Part shown: positions 15,497-23,833 of the stretch, piece after piece | How positions within the stretch are numbered: position 1 is the stretch's first letter | Layout of the letters: every line of letters begins with the position of its first letter | Notes under the pieces: model-generated | Databases searched by the model: none | What the model was told of the DNA's origin: nothing | Seen by the model: only the letters and a program-made list of their open reading frames with translations | NCBI RefSeq assembly: GCF_020715685.1 | Contig: NZ_CP085840.1 | Location: 1,240,001-1,304,000, forward strand | DNA length: 64,000 bases | Source of the DNA: Dermatobacter hominis | GTDB taxonomy: Bacteria > Actinomycetota > Acidimicrobiia > Acidimicrobiales > Microtrichaceae | Direction: 5' to 3' | Made by a program: the position numbers and the translations under genes

Positions 15497-16264
15497 TCAG
15501 TTCCAGATCGCGGCGATCAGGAAGCGGATGCGACGCTCGAGCTCCTCCGTGGTCTGCTCGAACGCGGGGTAGCTGTCCTCGGGCGACTCGCCGACGAGCG
15601 ACGGATCGGCGATGCTCCAGTGCACCCGCCGGTGGGGCCCGTCCCGGTCGGGGCACACCTCCCGCACGCGGTCGCAGAGCGTCACCACGGCGTCGAAGCG
15701 GCGATCCGCGAACTCGTCGAGGTGCTTCGACCGGGCACCCGAGATGTCGATCCCCCGCTCGGCGAGCACGCGGACGGCGTTCGGGTGGACCGGCTTCGGG
15801 TGGCTGCCGGCGCTCACCACCTCGACGGTCCCGTCGGTCAGGTCCCGCAGGAGCGCCTCGGCGATCTGCGAGCGCGACCCGTTGCCCGTGCAGAGGAACA
15901 GCACGGCGCCGTCGGGCACGACCGAGGGCGTGTCGACGGGCGCGGCCGACAGGCCGGGGTGCAGCGTGGTGCCGGCGGCCCGCAGGAGCTCGCCGCAGCG
16001 GCCGAGGTCGACGGCGTAGTACGAGTCCCGGCCGTCGGCCGAGCTGCGCCGCGACGTGACGAGCCCGGCCTTGCGGAGCTCGCGCAGGTGGTACGAGACC
16101 AGGCTCTGCGGATGGCCGAGGAGGTCGGTGAGCTCGCGGACCGGGCGGTCGCTGTCGGCCAGCTCACCGAGCAGCTGCCAGCGCACGGGGTGCGCCACCA
16201 GGCGGAGGACGGCCGGAGGCGGCTCCGGTCGCTCGGTCCGCTTGGACGCCGTCGTGTGTGGCAC
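15497..16264 (-). CDS. ArsR-type repressor fused to arsenate reductase/LMW phosphatase
   Basis: A 255-residue fusion. Residues 1-110 form an ArsR winged helix (AVLRLVAHPVRWQLLGELADSDRPVRELTDLLGHPQSLVSYHLRELRKAGLVTSRR). Residues 122-255 form a low-molecular-weight phosphatase-type arsenate reductase domain with the P-loop LFLCTGNGSRSQIAEALL (CX5R) and later cysteines in TLCDRVREVC that could serve redox relay. It would repress its own operon and reduce arsenate, although no arsenite exporter is adjacent, so another oxyanion or phosphotyrosine role is possible. The GTG lies six bases after a TACGGT hexamer, with a palindromic operator just upstream. It heads the operon with VOC, permease and DUF1232. 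Confidence 0.82.
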   Translation of the reverse strand: MPHTTASKRTERPEPPPAVLRLVAHPVRWQLLGELADSDRPVRELTDLLGHPQSLVSYHLRELRKAGLVTSRRSSADGRDSYYAVDLGRCGELLRAAGTTLHPGLSAAPVDTPSVVPDGAVLFLCTGNGSRSQIAEALLRDLTDGTVEVVSAGSHPKPVHPNAVRVLAERGIDISGARSKHLDEFADRRFDAVVTLCDRVREVCPDRDGPHRRVHWSIADPSLVGESPEDSYPAFEQTTEELERRIRFLIAAIWN

Positions 16265-16270
16265 GCCCCC

Positions 16271-16315
16271 ACCGTAGGCGGGCGGCGTCGATCCATCAAT
16301 CTCTCTTGATGGATC
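16271..16315 (-). promoter_or_regulatory. Promoter -10 and ArsR-type operator of the arsenate reductase operon
   Basis: On the minus strand TACGGT (16276-16271) lies six bases before the GTG. Just upstream a perfect 10-bp inverted repeat, gatccatcaa (16290-16299) and ttgatggatc (16306-16315), is spaced by six bases. ATCAA-N6-TTGAT is the typical core of ArsR/SmtB family operators. Its position over the -35 region implies that a bound repressor would block RNA polymerase. Confidence 0.75.
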
Positions 16316-16493
16316 TTGGATCTGGCCCGACCTCCACGATCCCGGCCGGCGCCAGGCGATCCGCATCGACGAGGCCGTCGTAGCCCGCAAGCCAGGACCG
16401 CAGGGAGACCTCGCCCACCACCGGTCCGTCGCCGGGCTCGATCGGGCGGATGCAGATCGACCCCCGCTGCGGCGGCGGTCGCTCGACCGTCAC
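16296..16493 (-). pseudogene. Truncated GNAT acetyltransferase, N-terminal remnant
   Basis: A 65-residue frame starting with a GTG that overlaps the stop of the upstream membrane-protein gene as GTGA. Its sequence SICIRPIEPGDGPVVGEVSLRSWLAGYDGLVDADRLA matches the first beta-alpha unit of GNAT N-acetyltransferases (IRP..., SWxxxYxGL). The frame stops before any acetyl-CoA binding motif (R/QxxGxG/A), and its end lies inside the ArsR operator palindrome. It therefore looks like a broken gene whose 3' part was lost where the arsR operon now begins. Confidence 0.6.
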
Positions 16494-16966
16494 GTCGCAG
16501 GGGCGTCGGTGCCGGTCGCGGTGGCGGCCCGGTCCGTGTCGGCCGCAGAGGGACCGGCGACCAGGAGCAGCACCACCGCCACGACGAGCATCGAGCCGAG
16601 CGACACGACGTTGCCCGCAGCGTCGACGCCGTCGTACACATCGAGGTGGCGCAGGTGGTACGCGAAGTGCAGCAGCGAGAACACGGTCCACGCCGCTGCG
16701 GTCGCCCGGACCAGCATCGAGGTCGCGGCCGCGAGCGCGACGCCCGTGACGACCGACAGCGCGAGGAACAGGTTGCCGACATCGCGCACCAGGTGCTGGT
16801 TGTACGGGCCGTCTGCCGACACCCAGTGCCGACCGAAGCCGGGGAACGACTCGTAGAACCCGAGCGGGAAGAACGCAGCCCAGATCCCGAGCACGAGCCC
16901 CGAGGCCAGCAGGACGGCGAGCAGCACCCGCACGAGCGTCCGGTGCTGCACTGGTCGATCGGTCAT
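16490..16966 (-). CDS. Hypothetical four-helix membrane protein
   Basis: A 158-residue protein with four hydrophobic segments at about residues 9-32, 57-80, 82-104 and 117-139. The loop between the first two is aromatic (FPLGFYESFPGFGRHWVSADGPYNQHLVRDVGN). It ends with a short Thr/Ala-rich tail. A gggaga motif precedes the ATG at 16966. The FYxxFPGFGRHWVxxDGPYNxHLxxDxG motif recurs in uncharacterised actinobacterial membrane proteins, as far as I recall; no function is assigned. Confidence 0.6.
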   Translation of the reverse strand: MTDRPVQHRTLVRVLLAVLLASGLVLGIWAAFFPLGFYESFPGFGRHWVSADGPYNQHLVRDVGNLFLALSVVTGVALAAATSMLVRATAAAWTVFSLLHFAYHLRHLDVYDGVDAAGNVVSLGSMLVVAVVLLLVAGPSAADTDRAATATGTDAPAT

Positions 16967-17060
16967 GTCGCTCTCCCTCGTCGGGTCCATGGTCCACCCG
17001 GGACGACGGCGGCGCACCCGACTTCGTGACGAGGTCCCCGACGGACGGCCCGGGACGCCG

Positions 17061-18263
17061 TCAGCCCGTGGTGAACGGCAACGACTCGTACCGTCGGACG
17101 TACGGTCCCGGAGCGAAGCGGCCGGCGGCGGCATCGACCTCGAAGTCTGGGAACCGGTCGAGGATCCGCTCGAGTGCGATCCCGCCGGCCAGACGGGCCA
17201 CCGCCGCCCCGAGGCAGTGGTGGGCGCCGTACCCGAAGCTCAGGATCCGCTCGGGACGGCGGCCGACGTCGAGGTCGCCGGCCGTCGGCCCGAACTGGCG
17301 CTCGTCCCGGTTCGCCGAGCCGTACAGGAGCATCACCTTGGTGCCCTCGGGCACCACCACGCCGTGGAGCTCCACCTCCTGCGTCGTCGTGCGCCCGAGG
17401 TTCTGCACCGGCGACGTGAGCCGCAGGAGCTCATCGACCGCAGGTCGGACGAGCGAGCGGTCGTCGAGCAGCACGGCGCGCTCGCCGCGTGACCCGGTCA
17501 GCAGCTCGAGCGAACCGCCGAGGAGCCCGGTCGTCGTGTCGTTGCCGCCGGCGACCATCGTGAACACGAAGCCGACGATCCACTCGGCGTCGACCGTCCC
17601 GGCCTGGACGAGGTCCGACACGATGTCCTCGCCGGGATCGGACCGCCGGCGCTCGATCAGCGAGCCCGCGTAGGTGAAGAGGTCGGCGAACGCGGCGGTC
17701 GCCGAGCCGAGCTCCTCGGACGCGTTGGCGGCGACGATGGCGTCGGTCCAGGCGTCGAAGCGCCCGCGGTCCTCCTCGGGGACGCCGAGGAAGTGGGCGA
17801 CGACGAAGCTCGGCAGCGGCTTGAGCAGCCGCTCGACCACGTCGACCGCGTGGCCGCCCGCGGCCTCGTCCGCGATCCGGTCGAGCCGGACGTCGACGAA
17901 GCGGGTGATGGCCGGCTCCATCTCCTCGACCCGGCTCGGGGTCATCGGCCGGGAGACCAGCCGTCGCATGGCCGTGTGCTCGGGCGGGTCGAGCATGACG
18001 ATCGGCGCCGCCTGCCCGTCGAAGAAGGCCATGACGTCGGCGTCGGGCGTCAGCCCTTGCGCCGAGCTGAACGTCGCCGGATCGCGCGCGGCGTCGAACA
18101 CGTCCGCGAACCGCGACAGCACCACGAACAATCCCTTGTCGGGGTGGTGCACCCAGTGCACGGGATCACGATCCCGGAGCCACCGGTAGTCGTCCCACGG
18201 ATCACGCCACTCCTCGCCGCCGCGCAGGCGGTAGCGATGGCCCTCCACATCGGTCGTCGTCAC
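17061..18263 (-). CDS. Cytochrome P450
   Basis: A 400-residue soluble bacterial class I P450. The I-helix motif is MVAGGNDTTTGLLGG, with the oxygen-activating acid/Thr pair; the K-helix ExxR is in VDELLRLTSPV; and the heme loop FGYGAHHCLG places the axial ligand at Cys350. Length and order fit the family. It needs an external ferredoxin and reductase, neither of which is adjacent, and its substrate is unknown. The upstream sequence ggaggga before the GTG supports the start. It is not flanked by natural-product biosynthesis genes. Confidence 0.92.
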   Translation of the reverse strand: MTTTDVEGHRYRLRGGEEWRDPWDDYRWLRDRDPVHWVHHPDKGLFVVLSRFADVFDAARDPATFSSAQGLTPDADVMAFFDGQAAPIVMLDPPEHTAMRRLVSRPMTPSRVEEMEPAITRFVDVRLDRIADEAAGGHAVDVVERLLKPLPSFVVAHFLGVPEEDRGRFDAWTDAIVAANASEELGSATAAFADLFTYAGSLIERRRSDPGEDIVSDLVQAGTVDAEWIVGFVFTMVAGGNDTTTGLLGGSLELLTGSRGERAVLLDDRSLVRPAVDELLRLTSPVQNLGRTTTQEVELHGVVVPEGTKVMLLYGSANRDERQFGPTAGDLDVGRRPERILSFGYGAHHCLGAAVARLAGGIALERILDRFPDFEVDAAAGRFAPGPYVRRYESLPFTTG

Positions 18264-18299
18264 TGCATCCCTCCTGGGCCGCGGTCTTGCACCAGCGGC

Positions 18300-18944
18300 T
18301 CAGCCGCTCAGGCGGAGGAGCCGGCCGTAGCCGAGCACCCGGCCCACCGCGACGAGGCCGGTCTCCCGGAGCAGCTCCGGCACGCTCGGCGCCGCTCCGG
18401 TGGGCGACACCGTGGCGTCCATCCCGAGCTCGCCCGCGATGCCCTTGAGCCGTGCGGAGTGGTAGCTGTCGGACACCAACGTGACGCGGTCGGCGCCTTC
18501 GTCGTCGAGCACGCGCTCGGCGGCGCGGAGCGAGTCCCACGAGCTGTTGCCGTCGGTGACGACGAGCAGGTCGTCGGCCGGCACGCCCTTGGCGGTCAGG
18601 TACCGGTAGCCGGCGTACGCCTCGGTGAAGCGGTCCCCAGCCTGCTTGCCGCCGGTCAGGACGATGCGCGGTGCGACGCCGTCGTCGTAGAGCGCGAGCG
18701 CGTGGTCCAACCGGTCCTGCAGCACGGGCGACGGCGTCCCGTTGTACTGGGCGGCGCCCAGCACGACGATGGCGTCGGAGCGGCTGACGTCGTCCTCCCG
18801 CGAGGCGGCGAGCACCTGCACGAACGTGACGACGACGTAGACGACGAGGAGCCCGACGACGGCGAGGGCGATGCGCAGCACCCAGCGGCGCCGCGGCCGT
18901 CGACCGGCGTCGGGAGCGGGGCCTGCTGCGTCAGCTGCCGTCAC
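18300..18944 (-). CDS. YdcF-family (DUF218) membrane-anchored protein
   Basis: A 214-residue protein with one N-terminal membrane anchor (about residues 21-45) and an extracytoplasmic DUF218 domain. The marks are DAIVVLGAAQYNGTPSPVLQDRLDHALALYDDGVAPRIVLTGGKQAGDRFTEA, the helix YRYLTAKGVP, DGNSSWDSLRAAERVL and VTLVSDSYHSARLKGIA. Members include envelope proteins such as SanA and YdcF; the enzymatic activity is unknown. Its GTG start overlaps the last 14 bases of gltX, so the two are one transcript with coupled translation. Confidence 0.8.
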   Translation of the reverse strand: MTAADAAGPAPDAGRRPRRRWVLRIALAVVGLLVVYVVVTFVQVLAASREDDVSRSDAIVVLGAAQYNGTPSPVLQDRLDHALALYDDGVAPRIVLTGGKQAGDRFTEAYAGYRYLTAKGVPADDLLVVTDGNSSWDSLRAAERVLDDEGADRVTLVSDSYHSARLKGIAGELGMDATVSPTGAAPSVPELLRETGLVAVGRVLGYGRLLRLSG

Positions 18945-20349
18945 CCAGGCGCTCCCGAGCCGACCGGAGCCGGCGCAGCACCTCGTCGCGACCGAGGACC
19001 TCCATGGACTCGAACAGCGGCGGGCCGACGGAGCGACCCGTGATCGCGACGCGGATGGGGGCCTGGAACTTCTTCCGACTGGCGCCGACCTCCTCGCAGA
19101 GGGCGAACGTCCGCTCGTGCAGCTGGGCGGCCTCCCACGGCCAGTCCTCGGCTGCGGCGATCACGGCGTCGAGCCAGGCCGGCGCGTCGGCCACCATCGC
19201 CTTGGTCCACGAGGCCTCGTCGATCTCGGGGTCGGGGAGGAAGAGGAAGTCGACGTAGCCGGGGACCTCGGACAGCGTCTCCACCCGGGTCTGCACCTCG
19301 GCCGCCATCCGTCCGAACGTGCCGGCGTGGAAGCGGTCGGCCCAGGGCTGGGCCTCGAAGTACGACTGCGACCGCTCGGCGAACTCGGCCACGCCGAGCG
19401 CCCGGAGGTGCTCGGCGTTGACGAACCGCAGCTTCTTCGTGTCGAAGAACGCGGACGAGTCGTTGACGTCGCGGATGTCGAACAGCGGCGGCAGCTCGCG
19501 GAGCGGGTCGAGGCGGATCTCGGACCCGTCGGGCAGGCCCCAGCCCAGGAGGGCGAGGTAGTTGACCATCGCCTCGGGCAGGAAGCCACGGTCCCGGTAG
19601 TCGAGCAGCGACACGTCGTCGCGCCGCTTCGACAGCTTCTTGCGCTGCTCGTTGACGATGAGCGGCATGTGCCCGAGCTCGAGGGGCTGGTCGTAGCCGA
19701 GCGCCGTGCGCAGCAGGAGCTGCTTCGGCGTCACGTTGATGAGGTCCTCGCCGCGGATGACGTGGGTGACCGCCATGTCCTGGTCGTCGACCGCGTTCGC
19801 CACGAAGAACGTCGGCGACCCGTCGGCGCGCCGGATGACGAAGTCCTCGATGTTCTCGTTCTCGAAGCTGATGTCGCCCCGGATCAGGTCGGTCCACGAC
19901 GTGGTGCCCTCGTCTGGCGTGCGGAAGCGGACCGCCCGCCCCTCGCCCGGGCCCAGGTCGCGATCGCGGTCTGCGGGGTCGTAGGGACGGCCGCCGGTGC
20001 GCTCCCGATCGCCCTCGGGCACGGGGTCCGACCAGTAGGCGTGGCCGTCGGCGAGCAGGCGATCCACCGCGGCCTGGTGCTCCCCGTCGCGGGTCGACTG
20101 CAGCACCGGGGTCTCGTCCCAGTCGAGGCCCATCCACTCCAACGCCTCGAACACGACGTCGATCAGCTCCTGACGCGACCGCTCGAGGTCGGTGTCCTCG
20201 ACCCGCAGCAGGAACGTCCCGCCCAGGTGGCGGGCGGTGAGCCAGTTGAAGAGCGCGGCGCGTGCGCTGCCCAGGTGCAGGTAGCCCGTCGGGGCCGGGG
20301 CGAAGCGGACGCGGACCGGCCCGGGGACGTCGGTCTCGGGGCTTGTCAC
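18931..20349 (-). CDS. gltX: Glutamate--tRNA ligase
   Basis: A 472-residue class I aminoacyl-tRNA synthetase that charges tRNA-Glu. The HIGH-type signature is in RFAPAPTGYLHLGSARAALFNWL (residues 14-36), and the KMSKS-type loop appears as NEQRKKLSKRRDDVSLL near 240. The anticodon-binding helical domain fills the C-terminal third, ending KKFQAPIRVAITGRSVGPPLFESMEVLGRDEVLRRL. Length matches bacterial enzymes. The start is a GTG eight bases after TAGCGT, without a ribosome binding site, so a leaderless message is likely. The YdcF-like gene follows with overlap. Confidence 0.95.
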   Translation of the reverse strand: MTSPETDVPGPVRVRFAPAPTGYLHLGSARAALFNWLTARHLGGTFLLRVEDTDLERSRQELIDVVFEALEWMGLDWDETPVLQSTRDGEHQAAVDRLLADGHAYWSDPVPEGDRERTGGRPYDPADRDRDLGPGEGRAVRFRTPDEGTTSWTDLIRGDISFENENIEDFVIRRADGSPTFFVANAVDDQDMAVTHVIRGEDLINVTPKQLLLRTALGYDQPLELGHMPLIVNEQRKKLSKRRDDVSLLDYRDRGFLPEAMVNYLALLGWGLPDGSEIRLDPLRELPPLFDIRDVNDSSAFFDTKKLRFVNAEHLRALGVAEFAERSQSYFEAQPWADRFHAGTFGRMAAEVQTRVETLSEVPGYVDFLFLPDPEIDEASWTKAMVADAPAWLDAVIAAAEDWPWEAAQLHERTFALCEEVGASRKKFQAPIRVAITGRSVGPPLFESMEVLGRDEVLRRLRSARERLGDGS

Positions 20350-20423
20350 GTCGGCCCACGCTACCGGCTGTCGCTCGCCGGATCGGGCGCCTCCCTAGGA
20401 TGTGCGCCGACGAGGGGACAGCG

Positions 20424-21428
20424 ATGACCGACGACGGGCCCGGCAGCGACGCCGACCTCCCGAACCCCGGCGGGGACACTCCCGGCGGCGGCGAACGACC
20501 GTGGTACGAGCCGGACGGGCAGGACGCCGCCGAGCGGCCCGACCGCCGCATGTCCAGGGGGCGCATCGCGCTCCTCGTCGGTCTGATCGTCGTGGCGATC
20601 GTGGCGGTCGTCATCGCCCTCGCCGGCTCCGGTGACGACCCGGCCCCGGACGGCCCGTCGACCACCGCCAGCTCGGCGTCGACGACCGCCGAACGCTGGC
20701 CCGCGACCCAGGCCCGCATCGCCACCGCGAAGAACCCGTCGATCATCGTCCACTCCGAACCGCCGACGGACTGGGACGAGATGGAGCCGGTGTCGGTGTC
20801 GGACAGCCCCGACCTGCCGCAGAGCCAGGACGCGATGTCGCCCCGGGACGCCCTCCCCCGGCCCGACTACCCGATCCAGGGCCGCTACGTGGACCCGGCC
20901 GGCTGGAGCTTCAACAACCCGACGGCGTGGGGCGACCCGTTCGTCATGCTGGTCACCGAGCAGCGGGGCGACTGGCTGAAGGTCGAGATCCCGGTCCGGC
21001 CGAACGGCACCGACGGCTACGTGAACGTCGAGGACGTGTCCCTGTCGGACACCGGCTTCCGGCTCGACCTGCGGCTCGGCACCCGGACCCTCACGCTGTA
21101 CGACGGCAACGACGTGGTCCTGAGCACCCAGGTCGTGATCGGCAAGTCCGAGACGCAGACGCCGACGGGCCGCTTCTACATCACCGACCTCGTCGAGCAG
21201 ACCGACCCGGCCGGCTTCTACGGCCCGCTCGCGCTCGCCACCAACGCGTACAGCGAGCAGATCGACGTGTTCGAGAACGGCGTCCCCGTCATCGCGCTCC
21301 ACGGCACGAACCGACCCGAGCTGATCGGCCAGGACGTGTCGAACGGCTGCATCCGCGTCCCCAACGAGCAGATCCTGAAGATCGCGGACCAGATCCCGAT
21401 GGGGACGCCGATCGACATCACCGCCTGA
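20424..21428 (+). CDS. Membrane-anchored L,D-transpeptidase (YkuD domain)
   Basis: A 334-residue envelope enzyme that forms 3-3 crosslinks in peptidoglycan or attaches proteins to it. An N-terminal cytoplasmic stretch of about 45 residues is followed by a membrane helix (GRIALLVGLIVVAIVAVVIALAG), a linker, an SH3-like segment (residues about 150-205) and the YkuD catalytic domain with LHGTNRPELIGQDVSNGCIRVPN, giving catalytic His293 and Cys309. A gagggg ribosome binding site sets the ATG at 20424. It is divergent from gltX. Confidence 0.9.
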   Translation: MTDDGPGSDADLPNPGGDTPGGGERPWYEPDGQDAAERPDRRMSRGRIALLVGLIVVAIVAVVIALAGSGDDPAPDGPSTTASSASTTAERWPATQARIATAKNPSIIVHSEPPTDWDEMEPVSVSDSPDLPQSQDAMSPRDALPRPDYPIQGRYVDPAGWSFNNPTAWGDPFVMLVTEQRGDWLKVEIPVRPNGTDGYVNVEDVSLSDTGFRLDLRLGTRTLTLYDGNDVVLSTQVVIGKSETQTPTGRFYITDLVEQTDPAGFYGPLALATNAYSEQIDVFENGVPVIALHGTNRPELIGQDVSNGCIRVPNEQILKIADQIPMGTPIDITA

Positions 21429-21429
21429 G

Positions 21430-21450
21430 GCCCGCCGGTCGGCGGCGGGC
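21430..21450. terminator. Short hairpin between convergent genes
   Basis: A 7-bp perfect stem (gcccgcc / ggcgggc) with a seven-base loop directly after the L,D-transpeptidase stop codon. It lies between convergent genes and could serve both directions. No T tract. Confidence 0.5.
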
Positions 21451-21466
21451 GGGCTGGGCGCTCGGG

Positions 21467-21994
21467 TCAGACGTTCAGGTCGAGGCAGCTGCGCCAGTCC
21501 TCGGCGTGGCGCCGCAGGATCTCGTCGTGGGGCAGCCGGAGGAGCTCCTCGGTGGCGGCGTCGGCGATGCGGCGGAGCTCCTCGTAGTGGTGCACGTGGT
21601 GCACCTCCTCGAACCACTCCTTGCGCACCGCGACGAGCTCGTCGGCCGGGTCGTCGTCGAGGAAGCCCCAGATGCCGAGTCCGACCCGCAGGTCGTGCAC
21701 CACCGGCGCCCGTCCGAACAGGCCCGAGCGCTTCATGGCGATGGCGGACCCGCCGGCGATCGCGTCGGACTCGGACTCGCCGGTCCGCAGCGTGAGCTTG
21801 CCCCGGAAGGACTCGGCCAGCTTCAGCGCGTAGCCCTGGTCGGGCCCTGGGGTCCCGAGCCGCTCGCCTTCCGGCTGCCGGCCGTCGAGGTCGCCCGGCC
21901 GGTCGGCCAGCCACGACGCCTCGCGCCGCGGCGGCGACTGGTACGAGCGGACCTGATCGGTCGGATCCGTGGGGACGAACTTCGGCGCGGCCAT
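21467..21994 (-). CDS. Hypothetical protein, 175 residues
   Basis: A soluble 175-residue protein. The N-terminus (FVPTDPTDQVRSYQSPPRREASWLADRPGDL) and a histidine-rich segment WFEEVHHVHHYEELRRIADAATEELLRLP stand out. Its composition and codon usage fit a real gene. The ATG lies eight bases after TACCGT and lacks a ribosome binding site. It follows the cimA operon on the same strand but beyond a 25-bp hairpin, so it is probably transcribed separately. I cannot name the family. Confidence 0.6.
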   Translation of the reverse strand: MAAPKFVPTDPTDQVRSYQSPPRREASWLADRPGDLDGRQPEGERLGTPGPDQGYALKLAESFRGKLTLRTGESESDAIAGGSAIAMKRSGLFGRAPVVHDLRVGLGIWGFLDDDPADELVAVRKEWFEEVHHVHHYEELRRIADAATEELLRLPHDEILRRHAEDWRSCLDLNV

Positions 21995-22060
21995 CGCCCG
22001 GAACGGTAGCCCCGCTAGGGCCGACCCCAGGAATCCCGGCCGTCGCGACCGACCTCGGAC

Positions 22061-22111
22061 CGTTTTGGCGCCGGTTTCCGTCGCCTGGCGACGGAAACCG
22101 GCGCCAGAACG
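22061..22111 (-). terminator. 25-bp hairpin terminator of the leuB-ilvE-cimA operon
   Basis: Arms at 22061-22085 and 22087-22111 pair at every position apart from one G-T wobble, around a single-base centre. The stem ends 12 bases beyond the cimA stop. The 20-base core tttggcgccggtttccgtcg recurs exactly in the hairpin at 38511. Confidence 0.75.
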
Positions 22112-22122
22112 AGGGCGGGGTC

Positions 22123-23814
22123 CTAGTCCTCGGCGTGCAGCAGGCCGAAGACGATGCCGTCGGTCAGCGCCTGCCAGGACGCCTCGATCACGTTCGGCGA
22201 CACGCCCGTGGTCGTCCAGGTGCGGTCGCCGTCGGTGAAGTCGATGAGCACGCGGACGACGGATCCCGTGTCGCTGAGCCCGGGCGTCGTGGCGCCGTCG
22301 AGGACGCGGACCTTGAAGTCGGTCAGGTGGATGCGACCGAGCGCCTCGTACCGACCGTTCAGCGCGTTGCGCAGCGCGGCGTCGAGCGCGTTGACCGGGC
22401 CGTTGCCCTCGCCGACCGCCGCCAGGCGGTCATCGCCGATCCAGAGCTTGACCGTGGCCTCGGTCGACAGGTCGAGCATCGGCTCGGGCGGGGGTCCGCC
22501 GTCGTCGCCGAGCGGGTCGCCCTGCACGCTCAGGGCCTGGCGGTGGTAGCTCGACACCCGGTACGCCTCGACGGCGAAGAAGCCGTGCTCCCAGCCGGTC
22601 GCCCGGCGCATGAGCAGCTCGAGCGACGCGTCGGCCGCCTCGAACACGTAGCCCTCGGCCTCGAGCACCTTCAGCCGCTCCGACAGGTCGGCCGCGGCGC
22701 GGTTGTCGAGCTCGACGCCGAACTCCGCCGCCTTCATCGACATGCCGGCACGACCGCCCAGGTCCGACACCAGCACCCGGGTGTGGTTGCCGACCGCCGA
22801 CGGATCGATGTGCTCGTACGACGCGCCGCCGACCTTGCCCAGCGCCGAGGTGTGCAGGCCGCCCTTGTGGGCGAAGGCCGACGAGCCGACGTACGGGTCT
22901 GCCGGGTGCGGCGGCAGGTTCACGAGCTCGGCGACGTGGCGCGACACCGCGGTCAGCCGCTCCATCCGCCCCTCGGGCAGCGTCGTGATGCCGAGCTTGA
23001 GCGTCAGGTCGGGGATGACGGTCATGAGGTTGGCGTTGCCGGTGCGCTCGCCGTACCCGTTGACCGTGCCCTGCACCTGCGAGGCGCCCCCGAGCACGGC
23101 GGCGACCGAGTTGGCGACGGCGCAGCCCGAGTCGTTCTGCGTGTGGATGCCGATGTCGGTGCCCTCGAAGTACGACGTCACCTCGGCGGTGATGCGCTGC
23201 ACCTCGTGCGGCAGCGACCCGCCGTTGGTGTCGCACAGGACCAGCACCTGGGCGTCGTTGGTGGCGGCGGCCTCGAGCACGCGCAGGGCGTACTCGGGGT
23301 TGGCCTTGTAGCCGTCGAAGAAGTGCTCGGCGTCGAAGAACACCCGCAGCCCGGCGTCGCGCAGGAACCGCACCGACTCGCCGACCATCGCGATGCCCTC
23401 GCTGAGCGTCGTCCCGAGCGCCTCGGTCACGTGGAAGTCCCACGACTTGCCCACGATGCAGGCGGTCGAGGTGCCGGCCTCGACCAGCGCCCGGAGCGTG
23501 CTGTCCTCGTCGACCTTGCCCGCGGGGCGGCGGGTCGAGCCGAAGGCGACGAGCGTGGCGGTCGCGAGCTGCAGCTCGCCCGCCGCAGCGCGCCGGAAGA
23601 ACTCGGCGTCCTTGGGGTTCGCCTGCGGGTAGCCGCCCTCGATCCAGGCCACGCCGAGCCAGTCGAGCTGCTCGGCGACCCGCAGCTTGTCCTCGACCGT
23701 CAGCGAGATGCCCTCGAACTGCGCGCCGTCGCGCAGCGTCGTGTCGAAGATGTCGACGGCCCGCGGCGCCTCGGCGGCGCCACCCACGTCGGGGAGGTCG
23801 AGCCCGCCGCTCAT
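22123..23814 (-). CDS. cimA: (R)-citramalate synthase
   Basis: A 563-residue DRE-TIM metallolyase of the citramalate synthase group, condensing acetyl-CoA with pyruvate on a route to 2-oxobutanoate and isoleucine. The barrel opens with VDIFDTTLRDGAQFEGISLTVEDKLRVAEQLDWLGVAWIEGGYPQANPKD and has FFDAEHFFDGYKANPEYALRVLEAA and HTQNDSGCAVANS (metal-binding His residues). The C-terminal third is the allosteric regulatory domain. The IEGGYPQANPKD and FDAEHFFDGYKANPEYA segments match citramalate synthase rather than isopropylmalate synthase. It lies 19 bases after ilvE, the last gene of leuB-ilvE-cimA. End-product inhibition by isoleucine is expected from the family. Confidence 0.85.
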   Translation of the reverse strand: MSGGLDLPDVGGAAEAPRAVDIFDTTLRDGAQFEGISLTVEDKLRVAEQLDWLGVAWIEGGYPQANPKDAEFFRRAAAGELQLATATLVAFGSTRRPAGKVDEDSTLRALVEAGTSTACIVGKSWDFHVTEALGTTLSEGIAMVGESVRFLRDAGLRVFFDAEHFFDGYKANPEYALRVLEAAATNDAQVLVLCDTNGGSLPHEVQRITAEVTSYFEGTDIGIHTQNDSGCAVANSVAAVLGGASQVQGTVNGYGERTGNANLMTVIPDLTLKLGITTLPEGRMERLTAVSRHVAELVNLPPHPADPYVGSSAFAHKGGLHTSALGKVGGASYEHIDPSAVGNHTRVLVSDLGGRAGMSMKAAEFGVELDNRAAADLSERLKVLEAEGYVFEAADASLELLMRRATGWEHGFFAVEAYRVSSYHRQALSVQGDPLGDDGGPPPEPMLDLSTEATVKLWIGDDRLAAVGEGNGPVNALDAALRNALNGRYEALGRIHLTDFKVRVLDGATTPGLSDTGSVVRVLIDFTDGDRTWTTTGVSPNVIEASWQALTDGIVFGLLHAED

Positions 23815-23833
23815 CGGGGTACCCCTCGAGCGC

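Noticed and set aside
17044-17062. A short stem at the P450 stop codon as a terminator
   Set aside because: Only a 6-bp stem overlapping the stop codon, no better than expected in GC-rich sequence.
17061-18263. A natural-product gene cluster around the P450
   Set aside because: The flanking genes are gltX, a YdcF-like protein and small membrane proteins; no synthase, tailoring set or exporter is present.
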